Positions 16,586 through 23,327 of a stretch of DNA of 64,000 bases are shown here, piece by piece. The stretch covers positions 682,001-746,000 of the forward strand of contig NZ_LT629770.1 of NCBI RefSeq assembly GCF_900105335.1, written 5' to 3'. The stretch is from Microbacterium paraoxydans (GTDB taxonomy: Bacteria > Actinomycetota > Actinomycetes > Actinomycetales > Microbacteriaceae). The position numbers and the translations under genes are program-made. The notes beneath the pieces were generated by a model. It was not told the DNA's origin. It worked only from the letters and a program-made list of their open reading frames with translations, and did no database searches. Position 1 is the stretch's first letter. The number at the start of each line of letters is the position of its first letter.

Positions 16586-18064
16586 TCACTCGGCGGTGTC
16601 GGCGTCCTTCTTGGCCGGAGCCTTCTTCGCCGCCGGCTTCTTGGCGGCGGGCTTCTTCTCCGCAGCGGGCTTCTCGTCCGCGTCGGCGTCCTTCTTGGCG
16701 GCCGCCTTCTTGGCGGGAGCCTTCTTCTTCGCGGCCGGCTTCTCCTCGGCCTCGGCGGGCTTCTCGTCCTCGGACTCGGCCTCGTCGTCGGTCACGACGA
16801 AGTCGGAGAGGTCGACGGCCTTGCCGTTGGTGTCCACGACCTTGACCTTGCCCAGCGCGATCGCGAGCGCCTTGTTCCGGGCGACCTCGCCGACCAGAGC
16901 GGGGAGCTGGTTCGAGGACTGCAGCGCCTCGACGAACTCCTGCGGCGCCATGCCGTACTGCGCGGCGGACTGGATGAGGTACTGCGAGAGCTCCTCCTGC
17001 GAGACCTGCACGTCGGCCTGCTCGGCGATCGTGTCGAGCAGCACCTGCGTGCGGAACTGCTTCTCGCTGGCCTCGGTCACCTCGGCGCGGTGCACGTCGT
17101 CCTCGAGACGACCCTCGCCCTCGAGGTGGTTGTGCACCTCGTCCTCGATGAGCTGCGGCGGGACCGGGATCTCGATCTGCGCGAGAAGCGTCTCGACGAG
17201 CTTGTCGCGGGCGGCGGAGCCCTGCGTGAAGACGCCCTGCTGCTCGACGCGCTCACGCAGGCTGTCGCGCAGCTCGGCGATGGTGTCGAACTCGCTCGCG
17301 ATCTGCGCGAACTCGTCGTCGGCCTCGGGAAGCTCGCGCTCCTTGACGGCCTTGACGCTGACGGAGACCTCCGCCTCCTTGCCGGCGTGGTCGCCGCCGA
17401 CGAGGGCGGAGCGGAAGGTGGTGTCCTCACCGGCGGTGAGCGACTCGATCGCGTCGTCGATGCCCTCGAGGAGCTCGCCGGAGCCGATCTCGTACGAGAC
17501 ACCCTCGGCGCGGTCGATCTCGGCGCCGTCGATGGTGGCGACGAGGTCCAGCTCGACGAAGTCGCCCTTGGCCGCGGGGCGGTCGACGGGGATGAGCGTG
17601 CCGAAGCGGGCGCGCATGTTCTCCAGCTCGGCGTCGAGGGCGGCCTCGTCGGCCTCCACGGCGTCGACCTCGAGGGTGATGCCCGCGTAGTCGGGGAGCT
17701 CGATCTCCGGGCGCACGTCGACCTCGACGTCGACGAGGAGGTCGCCCGAGAAGTCCTTCTCGCTCGGCCACTGCGTGATCTCGGCCGACGGACGGCCGAC
17801 GATGCGGAGCTTGTGCTCGGCGGTCGCCTCGCGGAAGAACTTGTCCAGGCCCTCGTTGACGGCGTGCTCGATGACGGCGCCGCGGCCGATGCGCTGGTCG
17901 ATGATCGGAGCGGGCACCTTGCCCTTGCGGAAGCCGGGGATCTGGACGTCCTGCGCGATGTGCTCGTAGGCGTGCGCGATGCTGGGCTTGAGGTCGTCCG
18001 GGGTGACCGTGATGGTGAGCTTGACCCGGGTCGGGGTCAGCTTCTCGACGGTGCTGTTCGCCAT
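16586..18064 (-). CDS. tig: Trigger factor (peptidyl-prolyl isomerase chaperone) with Lys/Ala-rich tail
   Basis: A ribosome-associated chaperone of 492 residues. The N-terminal ribosome-binding domain carries the signature GFRKGKVP near residue 45, an FKBP-type PPIase domain follows around residues 150-240 ([33 protein letters not shown]), and the rest is the helical substrate-binding region. After about residue 430 there is an acidic patch and then a low-complexity tail of Lys/Ala/Pro repeats ([17 protein letters not shown]), which is longer than in enterobacterial trigger factor. The ATG at 18064 follows an AGGAGAA site. Neighbouring clpP1/clpP2 fits the common tig-clp gene order. Confidence 0.95.
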   Translation of the reverse strand: MANSTVEKLTPTRVKLTITVTPDDLKPSIAHAYEHIAQDVQIPGFRKGKVPAPIIDQRIGRGAVIEHAVNEGLDKFFREATAEHKLRIVGRPSAEITQWPSEKDFSGDLLVDVEVDVRPEIELPDYAGITLEVDAVEADEAALDAELENMRARFGTLIPVDRPAAKGDFVELDLVATIDGAEIDRAEGVSYEIGSGELLEGIDDAIESLTAGEDTTFRSALVGGDHAGKEAEVSVSVKAVKERELPEADDEFAQIASEFDTIAELRDSLRERVEQQGVFTQGSAARDKLVETLLAQIEIPVPPQLIEDEVHNHLEGEGRLEDDVHRAEVTEASEKQFRTQVLLDTIAEQADVQVSQEELSQYLIQSAAQYGMAPQEFVEALQSSNQLPALVGEVARNKALAIALGKVKVVDTNGKAVDLSDFVVTDDEAESEDEKPAEAEEKPAAKKKAPAKKAAAKKDADADEKPAAEKKPAAKKPAAKKAPAKKDADTAE

Positions 18065-18124
18065 GCTGGTGTGTTCTCCTTGTGGTTTCCGCGCAGAACG
18101 CGGCTGGAAGGTCGTGGGGTCGAG

Positions 18125-18198
18125 TCGGGGCGACAGGAGTTGAACCTGCGACCTCCCGCTCCCAAAGCGGGCGCTCTACCAAGCTGAGCTACGCCCCG
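18125..18198 (-). tRNA. tRNA-Pro (anticodon UGG)
   Basis: A 74-base cloverleaf on the minus strand. The acceptor stem is CGGGGCG/CGCCCCG, the D-arm is GCTCAGCTTGGTAGAGC, the anticodon stem is CCCGC/GCGGG with loop TTTGGGA (anticodon TGG), and the T-arm is GCAGG-TTCAACT-CCTGT. No CCA is encoded. Confidence 0.95.
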
Positions 18199-18262
18199 GG
18201 GAATCCGCACGCAGATTCAGCCCCATCGAGTCTAACGGACAGGAGCACGCCCGACCGTCCGC

Positions 18263-18268
18263 TATGAT
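18263..18268 (+). promoter_or_regulatory. -10 element of tRNA-Gly promoter
   Basis: TATGAT lies 24 bases before the mature 5' end of tRNA-Gly. No convincing -35 hexamer is seen at the ideal distance. Confidence 0.4.
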
Positions 18269-18292
18269 CGATGGAGTCCGGACTCCGGTTCC

Positions 18293-18363
18293 GGGGGTGT
18301 AGCTCAATGGTAGAGTCTCAGTCTTCCAAACTGATTGCGCGGGTTCGATTCCCGTCACCCCCT
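18293..18363 (+). tRNA. tRNA-Gly (anticodon UCC), integration site of a mobile element
   Basis: A 71-base cloverleaf. The acceptor stem is GGGGGTG/CACCCCC, the anticodon stem is TCAGT/ACTGA with loop CTTCCAA (anticodon TCC), and the T-arm is GCGGG-TTCGATT-CCCGT. No CCA is encoded. From the anticodon stem (18318) to five bases beyond the 3' end the sequence is repeated exactly at 20952-21002, so a mobile element has inserted here and left the tRNA intact. Confidence 0.95.
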
Positions 18364-18368
18364 CTCCT
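18318..18368 (+). repeat. attL: 51-bp direct repeat in tRNA-Gly 3' end
   Basis: This 51-bp stretch is identical to 20952-21002. It covers the anticodon arm, T-arm and acceptor 3' strand of tRNA-Gly plus five bases beyond. It is the typical footprint of tyrosine-integrase insertion into a tRNA gene. Confidence 0.93.
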
Positions 18369-18436
18369 CAGAAGCCCTACGGGGCGTTGACGTTCCAGGC
18401 TTGACGGCCTCTCCTCGCTGGAGTCGAGAGGCGTCC

Positions 18437-18456
18437 GTGGACAACGTGTGGACAAT
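18437..18456 (+). repeat. Putative integrase arm-type sites, left
   Basis: Two direct copies of GTGGACAAY begin at 18437 and 18448, 11 bp apart. A matching pair with the same spacing lies near the right end at 20841 and 20852. Confidence 0.5.
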
Positions 18457-18504
18457 CCTTTCTCAGCACCTGCTCTCCGGCGTACAACGATCATGGAGAG
18501 CTTC

Positions 18505-19575
18505 ATGGCGAAGAGAGCGCACGGCACCGGGACGGTTACCCCCTACAAGGACGGGTTCCAACTGAAGTGGTCAACGCCCGATGGAGGGCGCGGGTCGAAG
18601 GTCATCCGGCCCGCGACGAGGAAGCAGGCGGAGACGCTATTAAGAGGCATCCTCGCGGACCTCGACAAGGGCGTCTTCCACGACGAGCGCAAGGGCAACG
18701 TCCGCTTCTCGGACTTCGCCAAGGAGTACCTGGCGTTCAAGGAGAAGCAAGTCAGCTACGGCCAGTACAAGAACTACCTGAGCCTGTTGAAGACGACCAT
18801 CCTCCCGACGTTCGGCGTGAAGAAGCTCAACCAGATCACGCGGCGCACGGTCGATACATGGTGGGCCAGGCACGCCCACCGCCCGGTCAACCGGAGGAAT
18901 GCCTACTACTTCATCAAGGGCCTCTTCGAGCAGGCCGTGGAGTGGGACCTGTTGGCCGTCTCGCCGGTCAAGATCAAGAACGCCGGAGCCGACGCATCCA
19001 AGCAGCGCCCCGACTGGACGGTCCAGGACTTCGACGCGGTCCTGGAGCACGTGCCCGAGTTCTACCACCCCGCGCTGAACGTGATGTTCGCTGGCCACTT
19101 CCGGATCGGGGAGCTGGTGGCCCTCAACTGGTCCGACGTCCGCCACGGCTTCGTCAGCTCCACCAGGCAGAAGACCAAGGAGGGCTTCACCGCCTCCACC
19201 AAGACCGGCCAGAAGAAGCGCATTCAGCTCCTGGAGCGTGGCCGGGACGCCCTTGCCACTCTCCCGCCCGGCATCGGTGACACTCCCCTGTTCCCCGGAG
19301 AGCGCGCGTACCGGCTCCCGCGGGCCACCCTCCAGCGCGTCTGGAACGAGGCGTGCGAGGCCGCGGGCTATGAGGACTTCCACATCCACGACATCCGTCA
19401 CATCTCCCTGTCGCTGGTGGCCGAATCCGGGGCGTCCGAGAAGGTGGTCCAGCAGCGCGCCGGACATGCCTCCGCGACCTCGACGCGGCGCTACATGCAC
19501 ACCAGCCAGAGGCAGCACGCCGAGGCCGTGGAGAACGTGGACATGCTCATCAAGAAGATCTCCAGGGCGTCGTGA
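18505..19575 (+). CDS. int: Tyrosine-type site-specific integrase
   Basis: A phage-type integrase of 356 residues. The N-terminus (HGTGTVTPYKDGFQLKWSTPDGG) is an AP2-like arm-binding domain, residues about 60-150 form the SAM-like core-binding domain, and the C-terminal catalytic domain has the Arg in HFRIGELVALNWSDV, the HxxR box in FHIHDIRHISL, the GH in RAGHASATSTRR and the nucleophile Tyr in RRYMH. The ATG at 18505 is chosen because GGAGAG lies upstream; ATG 18493 or GTG 18448 (inside the GTGGACAA repeats) are alternatives. It sits directly after attL and overlaps the next gene by four bases. All catalytic residues are present, so it looks intact. Confidence 0.93.
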   Translation: MAKRAHGTGTVTPYKDGFQLKWSTPDGGRGSKVIRPATRKQAETLLRGILADLDKGVFHDERKGNVRFSDFAKEYLAFKEKQVSYGQYKNYLSLLKTTILPTFGVKKLNQITRRTVDTWWARHAHRPVNRRNAYYFIKGLFEQAVEWDLLAVSPVKIKNAGADASKQRPDWTVQDFDAVLEHVPEFYHPALNVMFAGHFRIGELVALNWSDVRHGFVSSTRQKTKEGFTASTKTGQKKRIQLLERGRDALATLPPGIGDTPLFPGERAYRLPRATLQRVWNEACEAAGYEDFHIHDIRHISLSLVAESGASEKVVQQRAGHASATSTRRYMHTSQRQHAEAVENVDMLIKKISRAS

Positions 19576-19985
19576 AAGAGCGTTGCCCCCGGACCGGACT
19601 GTCGTGCGCGACGGGATACAACCGCGGCTGCCGGTGCGATGCGTGCCGTGCTTTCAACTCCGCGCGCTCCGATGCTCGCCGTCGCAAGCTCGGTGCGAGG
19701 GTGCAGGCCCGGAAGGTCTCCTCCACGGTCTTCTGCCCACGCACTGGGAAGACGGCTGTCACGGCGTATGGGCACGGCTGCCGATGCCAGACGTGCCGGT
19801 CGGAAGCGACCCTCAGGCGACTCCGTCGTGGACCGCTGAACGCGGAGCGCATGGAACGGCTGAACGCGATAGCGCTCCATGCATTCGCGACGGACATCGA
19901 GTACGCCATCCGGATTGCCGAGGCAGCGGCGGAAGTGTACGAGCGCGTCAATTCCGAAAGTGAAGTTAGCGCGAATGCAGCATGA
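19572..19985 (+). CDS. Double Cys-motif protein of a phage-like element
   Basis: A 137-residue protein whose GTG start overlaps the integrase stop (GTGA). It has two copies of one motif: CPRTGLSCATGYNRGCRCDACR near residues 5-26 and CPRTGKTAVTAYGHGCRCQTCR near residues 55-76. The GCRCxxCR pattern with an upstream Cys resembles short zinc-binding segments seen at the N-termini of small actinophage proteins. The C-terminal third is helical and acidic. Coupling to the integrase suggests a DNA-binding accessory, for example a directionality factor, but this is an inference; I know no characterised homologue. Confidence 0.75.
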   Translation: MKERCPRTGLSCATGYNRGCRCDACRAFNSARSDARRRKLGARVQARKVSSTVFCPRTGKTAVTAYGHGCRCQTCRSEATLRRLRRGPLNAERMERLNAIALHAFATDIEYAIRIAEAAAEVYERVNSESEVSANAA

Positions 19986-20005
19986 TTAGCGCATAACGAG
20001 CAATA

Positions 20006-20056
20006 AAAGAGCCACCCTCTTTCCGGGGAGTACGTCCGGAAAGAGGGTGGCTCTTT
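20006..20056 (+). terminator. Strong hairpin terminator inside the element
   Basis: Two perfect 21-bp arms (20006-20026 and 20036-20056, core GAGCCACCCTCTTTCCGG) with a 9-base loop; the second arm ends in CTCTTT. It should end transcription of the integrase operon and may also act in the other direction. Confidence 0.85.
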
Positions 20057-20061
20057 GCCTC

Positions 20062-20083
20062 TCCGGGTGGTGGGACTCGAACC
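20062..20083 (-). other. tRNA 3'-end-like fragment
   Basis: Read on the minus strand, TTCGAGT (7-base T-loop), CCCAC (5), CACCCGG (7) and A follow each other with exact tRNA geometry, but the 5' strand of the T-stem and the rest of the tRNA are missing. It may be the scar of another attachment site at the breakpoint that removed most of the element. A chance match inside a tail-protein reading frame cannot be excluded. Confidence 0.35.
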
Positions 20084-20553
20084 ACTCCAACATCGGTGCG
20101 GCCACGACCTCCGGCACCTTCGCGCTCCCCCGCATCCCGAAGGTGCCCGCCGCACCGACCCCCGTTGGGCTCGACCAGGCCACACCCACCGGCTTCCGGT
20201 ACCGCTTCTCCGGCAACGACAACGGTGGCTCCTCGATCATCCGATGGGAGAGCCAGGTGGCCACCAACACCGGCTTCAACCAGAACCTGAAGTCGATGAG
20301 CCACGCAACCAGCGGAACGCACGTCTACACCGGCCTTCGCCCGGGCCAGGTCTACTACGCCCGGTCTCGCGGCGTGAACGGCGTGGGTGCGGGGCCATGG
20401 TCCAGCGTCATCAGCATCCGGACGCTCTCTGGTGCGTACGTCCGTCGAGGCAACGCCTGGAAGCCAGTAGAGGTATTGGTGTACCGCAACGGCAAGTGGG
20501 TCCCCGCCGAGGTCTACGTGTATCGAAACGGAGCCTGGGTCTCCGCGACCTGA
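20084..20553 (+). pseudogene. Phage minor tail protein, C-terminal fragment (FN3 domain)
   Basis: The open frame encodes a tail-fibre-like C-terminus: TTSGTFALPRIPKVPAAPTP, then a fibronectin type III domain (FRYRFSGNDNGGSSIIRWESQ, HVYTGLRPGQVYYARSRGVN), then three short repeats of the type YRNGKWVPAEVYVYRNGAW. Such proteins are normally many hundreds of residues long and are secreted in virions. Here the 5' part is gone: the frame begins beside a terminator hairpin and a tRNA-like scrap, and no start codon with a ribosome site is seen. The nearest start, a GTG at 20047, lies inside the terminator stem. It is a remnant of a once larger prophage. Confidence 0.75.
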
Positions 20554-20682
20554 GCCCGACCGGAATCGTGCATCGTCCCGTAACGAATCGTGGGCGTGTC
20601 GAGATGGCAATCCACGGAATTTCTCAGGCATGGTGTAAGTAACGCAGCGGCCCGCTGCGGACAACTGAACACAGGAGGCACC

Positions 20683-20784
20683 ATGCCTGAGAAACCCGTT
20701 ACTAGCCAGATCCTGCACGAGGTGAACCGGCTGCTCGAACAGCCCATCGCCTACATCGTCATCTTCTGGCTTCTCATCAAGTAA
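20683..20784 (+). CDS. 33-residue predicted membrane peptide
   Basis: ATG at 20683 follows a perfect AGGAGG with five bases spacing. The product has a charged, amphipathic first half (SQILHEVNRLLEQP) and a hydrophobic end (IAYIVIFWLLIK) that would span or insert in the membrane. A strong terminator follows eight bases after the stop. The good ribosome site and dedicated terminator argue that it is a real gene. It follows the tail-protein remnant, where phages often place small membrane genes, so a holin-like or virion-accessory role is possible but not shown. Confidence 0.65.
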   Translation: MPEKPVTSQILHEVNRLLEQPIAYIVIFWLLIK

Positions 20785-20791
20785 CACACAG

Positions 20792-20823
20792 CCTACCCCG
20801 CTTCCTCACCGAAGCGGGGTAGG
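20792..20823 (+). terminator. Terminator after the 33-residue peptide gene
   Basis: A perfect 12-bp stem, CCTACCCCGCTT (20792-20803) with AAGCGGGGTAGG (20812-20823), and an 8-base loop. Confidence 0.8.
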
Positions 20824-20840
20824 CGCGTGCCGGACGATCC

Positions 20841-20860
20841 GCGGACAATCTATGGACAAA
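20841..20860 (+). repeat. Putative integrase arm-type sites, right
   Basis: GCGGACAAT (20841) and ATGGACAAA (20852) are direct copies 11 bp apart. They mirror in sequence and spacing the GTGGACAAY pair near attL. Confidence 0.5.
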
Positions 20861-20951
20861 CCTGCGGCTCCTGGGCCGTAGGCTAGGGCTCGGGAGTTGT
20901 CTCTCATTTCTGGATTTACAAGGCTTCCGGCAGAGCTTCGAAGGCGGAGGA

Positions 20952-21002
20952 TCAGTCTTCCAAACTGATTGCGCGGGTTCGATTCCCGTCACCCCCTCTC
21001 CT
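20952..21002 (+). repeat. attR: 51-bp direct repeat of tRNA-Gly 3' end
   Basis: Exact copy of 18318-18368. It contains only the 3' part of the tRNA, so no second functional tRNA is encoded here. Confidence 0.93.
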
Positions 21003-21022
21003 TCCGCGCAGCCTCGCCCCGA

Positions 21023-21228
21023 TCAGAGCTGCTTCCGCGTCTGCTGCGTGACCGCCTCGTAGCCCGCCGTCTCGTACATCCCGATCGCCGTCCGGTTCCC
21101 GCCGAAGACGTTGAGCTCGAGCGCCGTCGCGCCCGCAGCGCGTGCCGCGTGCTCCGCCGCCGCGAGCAGGCCGCGCCCCAGTCCCTCGCCTCGTCCACGG
21201 TCATCGTCCGCACCGTCACGCCTGGCAT
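21023..21228 (-). pseudogene. GNAT acetyltransferase fragment with frameshift
   Basis: Two minus-strand frames together encode the end of a GNAT acetyltransferase. MPGVTVRTMTVDEAR is read in one frame; GLGRGLLAAAEHAARAAGAT (the acetyl-CoA-binding motif), ELNVFGGNRTAIGMYETAGY and a C-terminal TRKQL are read in the next. The shift falls just before the RGLGRGLL motif. The N-terminal domain is missing too. It abuts attR, so this broken gene was the original neighbour of tRNA-Gly or was damaged around the insertion. Confidence 0.7.
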
Positions 21229-21338
21229 GCGCTCATCCTGGCAGTCCCACGCCCCGCGACGGGGACCCGCTGCGTCCAATACGCTGACAGCAGATACACG
21301 CAGTCCCCGACCGGAAGGCCCGAGCGAATGGATATGTC

Positions 21339-22589
21339 GTGACGGATGCGCTCCCCTCCGGACCTGTCGCGCCGCAGAGCCCACCGCACGGTGGACACCA
21401 CCTGCCGAGCGTGCTGTCACAACCTCGGGATGCACGACCCTCCCACGCTACGAGCACCGGGAGCGGAGAACGTCGTCGCCCCCGCCGTCGGGTCGTCGTC
21501 GGCCTCCTCGGCGGATTCGTCGTGGTCGGCGGCCTGGCCACCGCGCAGGTGTCCGCGGACCTCGGCTATGACGACGCCCGGAGCGACTTCGAGACGGCCT
21601 CGCGCAGCTTCCAGGCGCAGAGCACGGAGGTCGATCACCGCTACGGAGAACTCGTCGAATCGACCGACGCGGGACACGTGATCCTCGACACCGGGGACAC
21701 CAGCCTCCCCGTGCCCGATGACGCCTGGGACTCGTTGATGTCTGCCGTCGCCGACGGTGAGGCGATCGGCGCCGAGGTCGAGAAGGTCGCCGCGGCGACG
21801 CCTCCACAGAGCGGAAAGAAGCCGTCGTGGTTCTGGGAGCTTTTCGGAGCCACGGCGGAACTCCACGCGGACCAGGAACGGGTGGAGGACCTCGTCGACG
21901 ACCTGAGGAAGGCCTCCACCGACGCCGCCGACGGCCGGATCGCCGTCTCCGAGAGCGGAATCGCGGTCGTCACGGCAGCCGGAAGCGCCGCGGATACCTT
22001 CGAGGCCGGGCACCTCTCCGCCCGCAACGACGCCGTGATCGCCCTGCGCGCCGCAGCCGCGGACGCCTCGGCCGTGACCGCCGTCGATGACGCCACCGCC
22101 TCCGTCTACGTCGCACTGCAGGAGGCGGCCGCGCAGGTCGTGGCGACCGAGGCGGAGGAGATGGCGGAGAAGGCGGGTCCGCTGCGGAACGCTCGACTCG
22201 AGATCGAGGCCTTCGCCCGCTCACTCGCTCCCGGGGTCCTGCTGGAGTTCGACTGGGCCCCCGTCGTCAACGGCGCCGGATACAACGGCAGTATGGGCGG
22301 CTACACGACCTGGTGGTGGGACACACCGGGACGCGCAGTCATCGAGCTGTCCGACTCGGTCGCGGAGCAGTGGCCCGCGGAACGCAGCAAGGCGCTCGTC
22401 GCCCACGAGGTGGGCCACGCCATCAGCGTCAAATGTCAGGACATGTACGACTCATCCACCCAGGACAGCATCGAGAAGTGGGCGACGGCCTGGGCCATCA
22501 GCATGGGCTTCACGGACGACGCCAACGGCGTATGGGCCTACGGGTATCCCCCGCAGAACTACATCGACGCCGCGGCCGGCTGCCGCTGA
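21339..22589 (+). CDS. Membrane-anchored protein with HExxH metalloprotease-like motif
   Basis: A 416-residue protein of no family I recognise. Residues 1-50 are a disordered basic cytoplasmic tail (ERRRPRRR), residues about 52-70 a single membrane helix (VVVGLLGGFVVVGGLA), and the long extracellular part is mostly helical (about 75-310) with a charged coiled-coil look. The C-terminal 110 residues contain VAHEVGHAI (HEVGH at 356-360) and, about 20 residues on, EKWATAWA, whose Glu could be a third zinc ligand. This suggests a surface zinc hydrolase. The GTG at 21339 is the first start in frame; the exact start is uncertain because no clear ribosome site is seen. Two C-terminal Cys (KCQDM, AGCR) may pair. 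Confidence 0.75.
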   Translation: MTDALPSGPVAPQSPPHGGHHLPSVLSQPRDARPSHATSTGSGERRRPRRRVVVGLLGGFVVVGGLATAQVSADLGYDDARSDFETASRSFQAQSTEVDHRYGELVESTDAGHVILDTGDTSLPVPDDAWDSLMSAVADGEAIGAEVEKVAAATPPQSGKKPSWFWELFGATAELHADQERVEDLVDDLRKASTDAADGRIAVSESGIAVVTAAGSAADTFEAGHLSARNDAVIALRAAAADASAVTAVDDATASVYVALQEAAAQVVATEAEEMAEKAGPLRNARLEIEAFARSLAPGVLLEFDWAPVVNGAGYNGSMGGYTTWWWDTPGRAVIELSDSVAEQWPAERSKALVAHEVGHAISVKCQDMYDSSTQDSIEKWATAWAISMGFTDDANGVWAYGYPPQNYIDAAAGCR

Positions 22590-22595
22590 GACGGA

Positions 22596-22626
22596 AGAAG
22601 CCGCCGTGATCATCACGGCGGCTTCT
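22596..22626. terminator. Bidirectional terminator between convergent genes
   Basis: A perfect 14-bp stem, AGAAGCCGCCGTGA (22596-22609) with TCACGGCGGCTTCT (22613-22626), and the 3-base loop TCA. It serves the HExxH gene (+) and rbpA (-). Confidence 0.85.
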
Positions 22627-22645
22627 CCTCTCGCTCAGTCGGCGG

Positions 22646-22999
22646 TCACTGACCCCGACGCTCGCGGAGCTGGGTGAGGGCGTCCTCCAGGAGCTGGACG
22701 GCCTCCTCGTCCGTGCGACGCTCCTTCACGTATGCCAGGTGCGTCTTGTACGGCTCAGCCTTGGCGACGGCAGGAGGGTTCTCCTTGTCGCGCCCGGCCG
22801 GAAGACCGGACTGCGGGTGGTCGATGATCTCCGGGATCTCCTCCTCGGGGAGACCGGCGGCGAAGTAGCGGACAGTCTCGTTGCCGAGACCGTCCCAGTA
22901 CGACACCGCGATGCGGTCGGCGTGGTAGCCGTGGTCCTGCTCCCCCATGGGACCGGAACCGACACGGGTACCGCGGATCGCGTTTCCACCGGTAGCCAT
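22646..22999 (-). CDS. rbpA: RNA polymerase-binding protein RbpA
   Basis: A 117-residue actinobacterial transcription factor that binds sigma region 2 and RNA polymerase and stabilises the open promoter complex. Recognisable segments are GNAIRGTRVGSGPMGE at the N-terminus (basic linker and sigma-interaction region of the family), the core RIAVSYWDGLGNETVRYFA with the usual PEEEIPEII, and the C-terminal KTHLAYVKERRTDEEAVQLL. This copy lacks the zinc-binding Cys pairs found in some homologues. The ATG at 22999 overlaps the secG stop codon by one base (TGATG). Confidence 0.93.
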   Translation of the reverse strand: MATGGNAIRGTRVGSGPMGEQDHGYHADRIAVSYWDGLGNETVRYFAAGLPEEEIPEIIDHPQSGLPAGRDKENPPAVAKAEPYKTHLAYVKERRTDEEAVQLLEDALTQLRERRGQ

Positions 23000-23247
23000 C
23001 AGATCACCTCGAACTTCGTGATGAGGCCGAGCGCCACGATGGCGATGAACCACGTGAGCGCCAGGACGACGGTGAAGCGGTTCAGGTTCCGCTCCGCGAG
23101 ACCGGAGGAGCCGACCGCAGTGGTCATGCCGCCGCCGAACATGTCGGACAGGCCGCCGCCGCGACCCTTGTGCAAGAGGATGAGGAGAGTCAGCAGGACG
23201 CTGGTGATGCCCAGCACGACCTGCAGGACGAACTCGAGAATTGCCAC
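22999..23247 (-). CDS. secG: Preprotein translocase subunit SecG
   Basis: An 82-residue protein with two membrane helices (ILEFVLQVVLGITSVLLTLLIL and VVLALTWFIAIVALGLI) joined by the conserved cytoplasmic loop LLHKGRGGGLSDMFGGG. It is the small non-essential subunit of the SecYEG channel. The GTG at 23247 is chosen because it gives the standard N-terminus. It follows tpiA by 80 bp and is coupled to rbpA; gap-pgk-tpiA-secG is a common actinobacterial order. Confidence 0.95.
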   Translation of the reverse strand: MAILEFVLQVVLGITSVLLTLLILLHKGRGGGLSDMFGGGMTTAVGSSGLAERNLNRFTVVLALTWFIAIVALGLITKFEVI

Positions 23248-23304
23248 GGAAAGAGCCTTTCGCTGGGGCCGGAGCGCCCCCGTAACGGTCAAGTATACGG
23301 TGCA

Positions 23305-23322
23305 GCGGGGCCGGAGCCCCGC
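23305..23322 (-). terminator. Possible terminator after tpiA
   Basis: GCGGGGC (23305-23311) and GCCCCGC (23316-23322) form a 7-bp stem directly after the tpiA stop on the minus strand. secG could be partly uncoupled from the glycolytic genes here. Confidence 0.45.
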
Positions 23323-23327
23323 CGCAC

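Larger units (their letters stand above)
18318..21002 (+). mobile_element. Small integrated element / prophage remnant at tRNA-Gly
   Basis: About 2.6 kb lies between two perfect 51-bp copies of the tRNA-Gly 3' end. Cargo in order: tyrosine integrase, a double Cys-motif protein, a strong terminator, a phage tail-protein C-terminal fragment and a 33-residue membrane peptide with its own terminator. There are no capsid, terminase, replication or lysis genes. The sequence is visibly less GC-rich than its flanks. It is either a prophage reduced by a large internal deletion or a very small satellite-type element. Confidence 0.88.

Noticed and set aside
18448..18504. Earlier starts for the integrase (GTG 18448, ATG 18493)
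   Set aside because: The GTG lies inside the GTGGACAA repeats and neither site has a good ribosome-binding sequence; ATG 18505 follows GGAGAG.
20952..21002. A second tRNA-Gly at attR
   Set aside because: Only the 3' part is present; the 5' acceptor strand and D-arm are missing.
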